The notes beneath the pieces are model-generated. The model was not told where the DNA came from. It saw only the letters and a program-made list of their open reading frames with translations, and did no database searches. Positions 1-10,550 of a stretch of 64,000 nt of DNA are shown one piece after another. The DNA is from Coleophoma eucalyptorum (taxonomy: Eukaryota; Ascomycota; Leotiomycetes; Helotiales; Dermateaceae). The number at the start of each line of letters is the position of its first letter. The stretch's first letter is position 1. A program made the translations under genes and the position numbers. The stretch is from the NCBI GenBank assembly GCA_026120035.1, contig JALRME010000009.1, forward strand, positions 124,001 to 188,000, read 5' to 3'.

Positions 1-2
1 CT

Positions 3-313
3 AAGAATCCACGTGGAACTGCTGCAAGCAGTGTGTTGCATCCTACAGGAGGAAAGCATGCACCAGTATCCAGCAAGAAAGCAAGAAAATTGGAGAGGGC
101 ACAGAATCACGCAAGACAGCGTGCTTTAGAGAAGGCCATGGAGGAATCTGGCGAAGTGGAAATGACTGGTTAGCTGAAATGATCTTGCACGGCAAGACCC
201 AATATGGACGGATTGAGAGCTAATACTTTATAGATGCGCCAAAGACAACGAAGAAGAGTAACAAGTTGAGCGAAGCCGAGGATGAGAAGATGGAGGTGGA
301 TAAAATTGCTTGA
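3..313 (+). CDS. ALB1: Alb1-like ribosome biogenesis factor, 3' part (5' end outside window)
   Basis: Two exons, 3-168 and 234-313, joined by a phase-1 intron (GTTAGC donor, GAGCTAAT branch, TATAG acceptor). Translation without the intron hits a stop at once, whereas splicing gives a continuous basic then acidic tail ending in KMEVDKIA. The visible segment contains SSKKARKLERAQNHARQRAL followed by an acidic EESGEVEM stretch. This order (SKKRAKK-IER, then acidic, then Lys-rich) resembles yeast Alb1, which binds Arx1 on pre-60S particles during export of the large ribosomal subunit. The start codon and N-terminal half lie before base 1. The gene runs toward the MFS transporter on the opposite strand. 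The resemblance is from memory of a short, low-complexity basic region, so another small nucleolar or ribosome-assembly protein is possible. Confidence 0.55.
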
Positions 314-883
314 TTGGCGATATTCGTTTTACCCGCATGAGTCTGGCGTTGGGGCAATTACTGGCGTTACGGTTGGCCTTTAAAAGCTTTGTGACACGGA
401 TGATCCAATCTTGGAGTATTGGTACGCGATCTAATTATTGGGGACCAGTATTAAGTGCGATCGTTACCATTCGATCAATGGCAAGCATAGCGGCTCAGTC
501 ATGCAACAAAATCCAATACCCGAAGAATAGCGTATCTGTGCAGTATCTACAGATTGTAAATTTAGCATCATTCCTTCCTCAAAAATACAATTAATTTGTG
601 GAGGAATCCTCGAAGTCTCTTTAGTGGCTTGACAACTATGACATTCGTTGGTGAACCGGGCGATCTGCAAGTCAGATAGCGAATACGCAGCCACGATCGC
701 AACTGATCAGAGTCGTCTTTATTCTTCAGAAGTGTTGCATGTAATGTTCTCAAAAACACCTGCCGCTATTTCCTTGACAAATGCCGCCTATATTCTAACA
801 CCAACAAGTTTGCAAACATATCAGAAGATATATCCTCTTGTGATACCTCCATTCCAGTGATGGCTTGTATAGCTCCAACGTAC
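314..883. other. Convergent intergenic stretch
   Basis: This 570-bp gap lies between the ends of the Alb1-like gene (+) and the MFS transporter (-). The short open frames here have no recognisable content. It presumably carries both 3' UTRs and polyadenylation sites; nothing else seen. Confidence 0.5.
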
Positions 884-2637
884 TCAGATCCACCTCTTCC
901 ACTTAGCCAAGTATACCGCAGCTCCGCCCAACAGCCCTGTGATTCCTGAAAAGATAATAACACCACTGTATGGAGACCCATATCCTTGCTTGACGGTGTC
1001 TTGAGGAATAGACGTTAACAACTTAAATGTAGCGATACTGCAGAGGACTGGCCCCACACCTCTACCACCGGATAGAATGCCCATCATCCAAGTATCCGAC
1101 AGGTTAGGACACTCTCTGCGAATTTCTCTCGCCATACCTGAGTATGTACTGGTAAATCCACCTGCCCCAAGGCCATAGAGTACTACAAATATGGATAAAT
1201 GCGCCATATTATCAGCCAAGCCCCAGAGTACTAGTATAGACATACCCTGAACAGCCATGCTGCCAATCACGACGTATGAAACATCAGAGATATCACATAG
1301 TCTGCCAATTACTAGTGAACTGAAGGAGCCACAAACATTCTGGATCGCTGTCAAAACAATTCCATCCCAAGTCGAAAGCCCGAGTGCCTGTGCAAAAGTC
1401 GCTACAAACACTCCTGGTAGGAAGTATCCTGCGCTTTGGAGGGTGTTAGAACCTTGGTACACCCAAAAGACTCTATTTTTCAAGAAACTCCAGTCAAGAG
1501 GCCACGATGAAGCAGGCGCTAAATTCCAATTTCGTGGTCTGAGGAAACACCAATTGATTGGCGTTGCGAAAAGCAGAACAATGGCGAAAGTCGCGAGCGC
1601 GCTCGCAATGCTTTTATTTTTGAGAATGGGACCAAGGATAAACGGAATGGCAACACCTCCTACACCGGAACCTGCCTGCCTCACTAGTCAGTACGTAGTT
1701 CGAAGTCGATATATGGAAAGTTGTCTGCGCTATAGGACTCACCAGCATTATACCAAACGCAAATCCTTTGTTGTCGGCATACCAGTCACTAATATGACTA
1801 TATGCACTGTAGTATTGCATAGCTGCACCAATGCCATACAGCAGACCTTGTGTCATAATGAATTGCCAAGTTTCATGGGAACGAGACCCCAAGAACACGC
1901 CCACCGCAGCAATGGGCAAACCACACCAGCTGCAGACTTTCAGGGAAATTGAAAAGCGTATAAACAGCAGTTCAAAAAAAAAGCCAGACCCATACATGAT
2001 GCCCTGGTCACAGTTATCAAAACGATTAACTTTATCGAAAATATTGACTGACTTACAACTGCGGTTACGAAAATCATGCTGATTTCGAACTCTTTGCCCC
2101 CAGAGCTGCTCTCTGCAGCATAGTGTTTCTGAAATAAACCGAAGGAGAAAACGAATCCTGTCCTCGGTTGTCAGTAACGTAAGATTTACGCAGCTACTAC
2201 CAGACAAAAGACAGCATCTAGGCAAAACAAGATGGCATACCCCAGAGAAGAGCTTCAGTTATAGTTGCCATAACTAAAGCCATGATTTTACGAAATCGCT
2301 GGTACCGCTCTCCTCCACCAGTAGTGCTAGATTCTGGATCTTGCGTATTATGACTTGTTGCCAGGAGTTCATCGCCGCTAGTCAATCCTGAGGACACAAC
2401 GATGGCAGTGTTAGATGCAGGCGAGTCGATGGAAACGTTGATACCAGATATCGATGATACTGGAGAACCCTCCCTCGTGTCAGGGAACGGGACGCTCAAG
2501 TACCCGCTTCCGATAGTGTTGGCAGGCGGGAAAAGCTCGTTCATAGCAAGCAACGTTGAATTTTGGCGAGCTCTGCGCCGTTCTTGGTTCATAGGTGACA
2601 ACTCCATCTCCATCTCCGTTGCTCTTTCTACGTTCAT
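884..2637 (-). CDS. MFS transporter, monocarboxylate-permease (MCT) type
   Basis: Four exons on the minus strand: 2241-2637, 2057-2157, 1743-2003 and 884-1675, giving 516 aa. Donors are GTATGC, GTAAGT and GTGAGT, and the phases agree throughout. A cytosolic N-terminus of about 120 residues, rich in Ser/Thr/Pro and acidic residues, precedes about 12 hydrophobic segments. The first segment carries the GFVFSFGLFQKHY stretch typical of fungal MCT-like (Mch/riboflavin-transporter-like) MFS proteins. Later segments include the MLAGSGVGGVAIPFI and GGFTSTYSGMAREI regions. The family exports or imports organic acids and related compounds at the plasma membrane; the substrate cannot be told from sequence. 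It is divergent from the Zn2Cys6 regulator at 3829, so the pair may share a promoter. It ends tail-to-tail with the Alb1-like gene. Confidence 0.88.
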
Positions 2638-3828
2638 GTGTTAGTATATTCGTGTAGGAAGAAGGATGTGGTTACCAGGGTGTTTGCAAACTAGTATGCA
2701 AGAGAATGGGAAGTGTCTGAATGTCAAAGGTTTGGGAAGGAATACCTGAGGTAAGAAATATTTACACAGAGCCATGGAAAGAACGAACAGCGCAGAATTG
2801 TCTTACCTCGGCGATGAAATTCTCTCTAGGAGATACAACATACACTGGAAAAGAGGCTCTGAGTGAGTTAAAACATCGGAATCTTCACTGGACCGTGCCA
2901 AATTCTGTATTGGATTCACTAGTGTTGTGCATAACTCAATTCTGTTTGGAGGCATATTAGCAAACGGCGAGTTTCTAGACCAATAACGGTTATCGAGGCC
3001 TTTGGGTTATTGGAGGTATATTAAATCTAGTATTACTGTGAATTCAAGATAGATTTTGCAAATTTGACTGGTATAACCTTCTCGGTGGATTTGGCGATTG
3101 GCGTTCACAACTTTTGATTTACCCAACTTGATAGTCGTTGTAAGATATCAATATGAATTAAGTATTGGGTTAACAGAAGTACAATTGCTCGAATAACCTT
3201 TCAGTCATCTGCACCAATAACAATATATCTTGAGAGTAGTCTATCGTTGAGTTGATAAAAGCATAATTCCTAAGACCAGATTCGGTTTTTAGTCTATGTT
3301 GTAATCAACCATAGTCAGAAAATATCGGTGGCAGGGAGCTTGGATAACTATTGACAAGTTGTGGTCTAATGTACTTCACAAAGAGCAAGTCACTTGCTTT
3401 GGAATATTGTTACGGCTTGGAATTTGGTGGAGAGGTAGTAAATGCTTTGCTCTTTCCCTTGTAGGCATTCAACGGGAGCTTGAATTTTACAGGTAAAGCT
3501 CTATACCATCGCTTAATCGATAGTATCTTAACTTCCATAGTAAGTATCTTTATATCTCAGTATGTTATTTACGTCCCGCTGCCTTAAAACCACATCAGGG
3601 AGACAGACTAAGAGTGACACATTCACGTGCTCGTCTATTAGCCGAAGAGGACTCATCGGAGACTTAGTATTGCCGAGAATGTTCGGAAACTACTATTTTC
3701 CGACGGTGGTGCTGTGCCACAGGACCTCCTCATTCTCTATATGTTTTTTTGTCTTTCTACTAATCCACTAGGCCAATATATCATCACGCATATCCTCTTG
3801 GCTTGCTCGTAATCCCTGCGGTATCAAA
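2638..3828. promoter_or_regulatory. Shared divergent upstream region (MFS transporter / Zn2Cys6 regulator)
   Basis: This is 1.19 kb of AT-rich sequence between two divergent start codons. The ORFs inside (for example around 2721-2960 and 3562-3771) look random, and no coding content is recognisable. It must contain both promoters, but I could not pick out a specific binding site. Confidence 0.5.
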
Positions 3829-6154
3829 ATGGAGCCTCCAGACGTGGCACCCTCAGCAGCACTGCCGCTCAAAGCCCGACCTATCAAATCACACCCTTGC
3901 ATTCTTTGTACACGGAGGAAGGTCAAGTGTGACAGAAATCAACCGTGTCTGAATTGTCAAAAGGCTCGCGTAGATTGCATCGAGGCAATACCGATGCCTC
4001 CCCGTAAACGAAAGAAGAGATTTCCGGAAGGAGAGTTGCTTGCACGACTGAGGCGATATGAGGAAGTCTTAAAGAGATTGAATGTTGACATTGAGGAAGT
4101 TAATAAAGGCAACCTCGAAATCGTTCAGAGAATTGAAAATTTTCAGATTAGAGACGAGACGAATCAAGCGGGTTCGAGCAGTTCTGAATATCCCAATCAA
4201 TATCTCTCCCCCGCCGATAGTTCTGGTGCTGTTGAAAGGTAATCTCTTGAGCCCAGTCCATGTTCAGGCATGGTAAATGTTAGGTGTTGACAACTTATTA
4301 GTTCTGGCTTGACGGGCCAAAGTGAAGAAGTAGGTACTTCTCTAATTTTAGAACATGGAACCTCGCATGATTCCTATACTTACTCAATAAACATTTAGTT
4401 TCGAGACACCGAAGCATTACTGCAAGGGTCTTCTGAAGACGAAGCTATCGAGGCACCTATTATGACTACGTGGGGTGGCTCTTTCCAACAAGATGGCCAT
4501 GCATTATTAATGGGGGGCACGCCTTCAGACAAGAGCTTGTTCTCTTTTCACCCTCAGCCGGTTCATATATTTAGGCTTTGGCAGACCTTCCTTGATAATA
4601 TCAATCCTATCATCAAGATATTTCATGCTCCAACTATCCAGCATCAGATTCTCGAAGCAACAGCCGACTTGAGTCAAGTTCAAGGGAATTTGGAAGCCTT
4701 GATGTTTGGCATCTACAGCTTTGCAGTGGCCTCACTTGACAATGATGAATGCCAAAATATGTTCGGAGTGGATAGATCTAGTCTCCAGGAACGATATCGG
4801 CATGCAGCTCGTCAAGCTTTATTCAATGTATCCTTCCTCAAGACATCTGACTTTATGGTACTTCAAGCACTGACTCTGTACTTGGTAAGTTAATTATATT
4901 ATCTTCTCTCTCAAAGCTTACATCCTCTCATAGATATCTGCTATTCATGTTGTCGACCCAATCTCCTTATATTGCTTGACTGGAATTGCAGTTCGCATAG
5001 GGCAGAGAATGGGTCTCGATCATGATGTTGCTGGGAGTAGAACATCACCTTTCGACCTGGAGATGCGTCGAAGACTATGGTGGCAGATTGTCCTTCTTGA
5101 CAATAGAGTTGGGGAGTTTACAGGCGCTTTGAACTCAATTCTGACCCAACCATGGACGACAAAGTTTCCGCTCAATGTGAATGATAGCGACCTATATCCA
5201 GACATGAAGGAGCCACCCGTAGAAAGCAAGGGAGTTACAGAGATGGTTTTGGTTCTGGTTCGATACGAAATTGGAGCACATCTCCGCCGCTCAGGAGATG
5301 CTGTCAAGGGTTTCGGCCAGGCGAACGCTATTGACGAACTGAATACATACATAGACCATAAGTATCTGAGTAACTGCGACTCTCAGATACCACTCCATCT
5401 CATGGCAATGCTTACGGCCAAATCCGCAATAAGTAAGTTGCGTTTGATGATGCAGTATCAATTTACTCGAGCGTCTACTAGTCAGGAAAATATGCCATCT
5501 TCAGCAGAAAAGGACATTCTCTTCACAAACGCTATACACATGCTTGAGTATCATAATTCGATGCTTTCAAGCACCCCCACACGGCGTTTCTTGTGGAACG
5601 TTCACACGAATTATCCCTTCCCAGCATGCACATATCTTTTTGCTGAGCTCAGAACCCGTACTGTGGGTCCTTTAGCAGATCAAGCTTGGCAAGTGATAAT
5701 CCGATCAATGGAGTTAAGAAAGGATCCGTTTGTAAAGACTACCTTGCGGCATAGTCCTCTACACGCTGCTGTTTCAAGCATTACACTTAAGGCTTGGGAA
5801 GCGAGGGAGCACGCACTCCGACAGAAGCAACTTCCAGTGGCTGTGCCGCGGCTTATATCCCTAATCCGTGATGAGTTCATGCTTATGCGAGCACAAACAT
5901 CTAAGCCTAGAGAGGTGAATTGCCTTGCTAGTCTGGCTGGATCGGACTCATATAATCAAGGCACGGAGCCTACCAGTCAATACCCAAACGTTACACATAT
6001 GTATACCACCCAGGAAGCTCTGCAGCCGCCTGTCGCCATGGATATGGACACTACATCACTCATGAACTGGGGCTTCTGGGGCCCTCTCATGGCAAGTACT
6101 GATATGGAAGGTCTCCAAGGTGTTGATGCACCGCACTCATATTTTCAGATGTAA
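3829..6154 (+). CDS. Zn2Cys6 transcription factor with fungal-specific TF domain
   Basis: Four exons: 3829-4238, 4302-4329 (only 28 nt), 4399-4884 and 4934-6154, giving 714 aa. The N-terminal zinc cluster is at residues 24-50 (CILCTRRKVKC, then CLNC, then VDC), followed by a basic linker (PPRKRKKR) and a leucine-rich coiled-coil segment (LLARLRRYEEVLKRL) for dimerisation. The C-terminal half has the fungal-specific regulatory domain (PF04082 type), with AVRIGQRMGLDHD and FDLEMRRRLWWQI. The 28-nt second exon was placed because only this combination (GTAATC...TTAG, then GTAGGT...TTTAG) keeps the frame open between the DNA-binding half and the rest. Its neighbour across a shared promoter is an MFS transporter, which it may regulate. 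The target pathway is unknown. Confidence 0.87.
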
Positions 6155-6253
6155 AAAGGCATATGAACAACAACCCCAACAAAACATATACCAATGCTTG
6201 TTATGTCCCGATATCAACCTCGCTAGCTTTCAGAACCACAGAACTCTGAAAGC

Positions 6254-7853
6254 TCAGACCTTCTCTGCTATATCCTTCTTGATTCCATCCAAACTCCCGG
6301 TTGGACTCTTCTCAACCTGTTCTTCGCCGACAATGGTATCTGAAAACTCCCTTCTCAGCTCAACATAATCATATGCAAACTCGCCTAGCTCAGCATCATC
6401 CATTCCTAAAGCTTCTTCTTCCTCGCTAGCTCTCAATGATAAACCGGGGACCAGGTTCATTAAGAAGAGAATAATGCATGTACCAAAGAAAGAGTAGCAA
6501 AACCCGCTAACACAGTCTGCAAGTTGATATGCGAGTTGGATCCAGTGGTGATTAATCCAGCCACCTTGGATCTCGGAGAAACCGTCAAGATGAGCTATGT
6601 AGTCGCTTTATCCATGTCAGTGTGTTTTAATTCAAGACGTGGACTAGGAACTTACGCAGCAAAAAATGCTGTCAGTAAATTACCAACGATCCCACCCATC
6701 CCATGTTCGCCAAAGATATCAAGAGCATCATCGACCTTGATAATGTACTTCAACTTAGTGGAGTAATTGCACGCAATTGCACCAACTACTCCAAAGATGA
6801 CAGCTGACCAGGCGGGCACGAACCCAGAAGCCGGTGTGATAGCTACAAGTCCAGAGACGGCACCGGAGCAGAATCCGACAGTGGACCATTTATTTTCCAG
6901 GCGGTAATCCAGGAGCACCCAAGTCACCCCACCAACACATGCAGCAGTATGGGTCACCACGCATGCCATGACAGCTCTCATGTTAGCGCCCAGCGCACTG
7001 CCACCATTAAATCCGAACCATCCCACCCAAAGGAACACCGTGCCCAAAACGACATGCGTGACATTGTGTGGCCGATACGGCAAGCCACTAGAATCAGTGT
7101 ATCCGCTCCTTTTGCCAAGCATGATGCTGTAGGCAAGCGCAGCAGCTCCTGAGGAAATGTGTACGGGTGTCCCTCCTGCAAAGTCGAGACCTCCCATCTT
7201 GAAAGTCCAGCCCGCAGGATTCCAGGTCCAGCAAGCAATTGGGTCGTAGATGATCGTCGTCCAGATGAAAATGAATACGCAACAAGGCAGCATTCTGCCA
7301 CGATCCGCGGCAGCACCAATGGCAAGTGCAGGACTATAGAATGGTCAGAAAGAATCATGCTGCAAGGAAAAGGAACCTCACGTAATAGCCGCAAACATGC
7401 CTTGGTATATGGCAAACAACAAATCCGGAATCTTGGCACTTCCCACACTGGGCTGGGCGAGGACATTTCTGAAGCCGATATTTTCCAGATCACCAATATA
7501 TGAGCCAGCTGTATGCGAGAAGGTGAGAGAATAGCCCCAGAAGAACCACTGAAATCCCACTATTCCAACCGACATGAGAGAAAGCCAGATCAGCGAGAGA
7601 GCAGACTTTCTTCGAGCGAGGCCCGAATAGAAGAACCCGACACCGGGAATCATGAGAAGCACCAGGGCTGAAGCTGTTATCATCCATGCAATGTCTCCCG
7701 ACTGGACATTGGGCGTGGTGAGCTTTTGTTCAAACAGAGGAGCTTAACACTTCTAGATAGACCTACTTCATAGTAAATATTACAGTTGTCCGTCAGAGAG
7801 TCACATCCTGTTTGAGTCGTGCCATTGTAAGGGATTGCAAAGAGAGAGGACAT
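6254..7853 (-). CDS. Ammonium transporter (Mep/Amt family)
   Basis: Four minus-strand exons: 7767-7853, 7382-7722, 6656-7333 and 6254-6605, giving 485 aa, the usual fungal Mep length. The protein moves ammonium across the plasma membrane. Visible family signatures are the GDIAWMITASALVLLM start of TM1, FYSGL, the DFAGGTPVHISSG segment with the first pore histidine, and DIFGEHGMGGIVG with the second. Both pore histidines are therefore present (AmtB H168/H318 positions), as in Mep2-type transceptors, whereas yeast Mep1/Mep3 carry Glu at the first. The cytosolic tail contains the fungal motif SLRASEEEEALGMDDAELGEFAYDYVEL. The first intron (7723-7766) is only 44 nt; it is needed to join the N-terminal exon. 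The start is set by MSSLFAIPYNG. The upstream region contains GATA sites consistent with nitrogen control, which is an inference. Confidence 0.95.
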
Positions 7854-10550
7854 GACTTCCGCTTTCCACTGAAAGGCTTGTAATCTACTTCGGAAAGTTC
7901 GTTGGGGCAGGAAGCACTGGGAAATGCAGCGTGATGCAGGAATACATATATATAACCAGATTCCAGCAAGCCACCCAGACTCCGATGCATACCTAGACAG
8001 AAACCCAAAGTAATCCCGCACGCTGACATGCACCACGCAAGAAAGTTAAAAAAAAAAAAAAAAAAAAAACTCTGACCCAACATGCGTCCTATCGTATCTT
8101 CTTTTCTCTCCGGTGACCCCGACCTCATGTCATATCAATCTACGCGTGCCGTATCACTATGCAGCGGCAGTAGATAAGAGAATGGGAGAGCAGCCGCAGC
8201 AGACTAGCCCAGTCATCATAGCCCCGAATACCATGTCCCGGCTAGCGAATCCTGATAATGCACTAAGGCAAGTTCACCAGCTTGACTTTGGTGGCTGGAC
8301 CCCATTCATACTTGTGGGGTCTCTTGGCGTCTTGCTGATTCTCAAATCTGATCTATCTTGCTTCAGCCCAGACGGTTTCCATTGGGCTACTAGCTTTGTT
8401 CCAACGGCCACAGCTACAGCTACCACTACAGCACTTTACACAGGCACTTTGGACTGCAGGCAAGGAAAGCATGGTAAGCAAGGGAAGGGAAAGTAGAGGA
8501 GAAGGAAGAAGAAGCGAGCACATGCTTGCAAGCACGCTCACTTTCCACTCTGCAAATCATGTAAAGAGCACGCGAGCTTCAAAGGCCTCGGCCATATGTC
8601 CAGAACTAGGGCTGATCAAGCTGGCCAAAGGGAACGAGGCAAAGCAAGCACATGAGACCAGTTTTGCCAAGTGTCCGCCAGAGAATCAATGCAAATATCC
8701 CTTCATCGAAATCGAAATCGAAATCGTAGCGCCGTCCGGAAGGAAGAGGAAGGGAAGAAGAAGAGACATCAGCACACTCCCCAATCGACCAAATGTCTAT
8801 CTGGGCCAATCAAACCCCACAAATCCTTATCTGAACCCAAAGCGCCAGACAGAAGAAGCCCGCAGCCTCTAACCTCTAACCACGGCTCCCTTCGCTCCCC
8901 GGAAACCCACCAGAGAGCAATAAAAATCCACAAACCGGAAAAAGCTGCCATGGATCCCAAAAAGCCCCTCCCTCCCTTCTAAGGAGTGGACAGACATGCA
9001 GAAAATAAATTGGAAGATTGGGAGCAGAGTATTTCAATGTTTGGTTCAAGGGTCGTACGGGTCTGTTCCCCCTCCCTCCCCCCACCCCGCATGTCGCTTG
9101 ATTTTCCCTCTTGTTCGCTGGCTCTGGCCAGCGGCCTTGGCGGGTTCGGGGAGCGAGCTTGGCGGTTGAGCTTGATTTGACATTCCACTTCCTGGTGGCT
9201 TTTTCCCTTTGGGCTGGAGAGGCGGGTGAAGGGTTTTAGTATATAGATAAGGGATTGTGGTCGTGTTGGTCCCGGTCAGTGTCAGCCAGAGCGCCATCTG
9301 AGGGGGGGAGAAAAAAAAAGAGATAGATCGTGATTAGATGTTATCTTCTCTTGCTTTTTTTTAATACATTTTCTATCGTAAATTTTTCAAATTTAGAATG
9401 TGTTGGACTTGGAGAAAGACAAGTTATAGAAGGGTCAATCTTTTCTTTTTGGATTTCTGGAAGTAGGACCAAGAAAATAGAATCCAACATTTCCAACGGC
9501 CTGCAGCGCACTTGAAGTGGCCTACTCTATTCCACTGCAGAAGTGTTACGAGTTAGCGCAATGCGTCTACCAAAAGCTTGGCGGTAGTGGACGCAGCTCA
9601 GCAAAAAGATAAGAGAATACAGTAGTGTCCTCAGCTCCAGACTCATGGTCCATTAATGTCTTCAATGCCCTCCTCCGCTTGCTTGCATACTAAACATCTA
9701 TTTGCTCGCCAAGTTGTCAACCGCTGTGGATTGTATGGGCTTCCGGAAATATAACAAGCATCTACGTACGTAGGAGTTGGGCTTCATGGTCATCACGATC
9801 AGTAGAGAGCAGTGCATTCAAGTTAGAAGAATAAATATGGAATTCGCTTTGGTCATTCAAATGTGTATTTACATATAGGATATATGTGATTAGTGCATCT
9901 GGTGCATAACTATGATACTGAGGCAAAGACCGAGGAAGCCAAGCTCCAGGATCCCACGGTGACTAGGTCGGTACGCGTCAGAGTCTAGAGCTCTATGTTT
10001 TTTCAATTCATGGGCCGGTTCTCTGCGGCAGCATGAAGCCTCTATATGAAGACGTAAAATTAGGAGGGATAATATTCGGAACCAGACGCGACTGTAACTG
10101 AAAGAGAGGGAAGACGATGTGTGGAAGCAGGATAGGCGAGGTTCTTGCCCCTTGATGATTAAATCTGTACGCCTCTTCTCACTCAGCATCTCGCTCTTCA
10201 AGTCGTAATGCAAAGCGGTTCGCTTGCTTCTTTCCTGTCGTTGTACCTTTGAACTACCGCGAGCTAACTTTTGAAGCTTCCAACGTGCCAAAACGAGACT
10301 AGGTGCCTTTCTTACAAAGACCAGACTCGGTTCTCTCCGGTTCTCTCTGCTCTACTATATTCATAGAGACTTCAGAGTATTGAACGATAGCTTTAGTAGT
10401 AATACCTGTTGCGAGAATATGCAACGCGAAAGTTCATTGCATCCTGCACATGGCGATCCACGTCGGAATAATGGGGTCTTAAGCACTAAATTATATACGA
10501 AATTGGGTCAGCGGCTCCAATCTTTCGATGTCACACTTTTCCTATTTATA
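7854..10550. promoter_or_regulatory. Long non-coding region upstream of the ammonium transporter
   Basis: This is 2.7 kb without a convincing gene. ORFs such as 8396-8872 (+) and 9890-10291 (-) have low-complexity, Lys/Arg/Ser-rich translations and no family features. Visible content includes an A22 tract at 8048-8069, a short TCGAAA repeat near 8706-8725, and pyrimidine-rich tracts near 9065-9090. GATAAG sites of the AreA/Nit2 type (HGATAR) occur at 8173, 9246 and 9608, with the reverse complement at 8826. Clustered GATA sites upstream of an ammonium permease would fit nitrogen-metabolite control. That is inferred, since GATA hexamers also occur by chance at this density. Confidence 0.4.
8048..8069. 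repeat. Homopolymer A22
   Basis: An uninterrupted run of about 22 A lies about 195 bp upstream of the ammonium transporter start codon. It could be a nucleosome-excluding promoter tract. Confidence 0.9.

Noticed and set aside
1257..1952. 231-codon plus-strand ORF
   Set aside because: It is antisense to the MFS transporter, which has a complete and coherent exon model on the other strand.
8396..8982. Overlapping plus-strand ORFs rich in Lys/Arg/Ser
   Set aside because: Their content follows from purine-rich simple sequence; no conserved motif.
9890..10291. 133-codon minus-strand ORF
   Set aside because: The translation has no recognisable family, signal or regular structure; not supportable as a gene.
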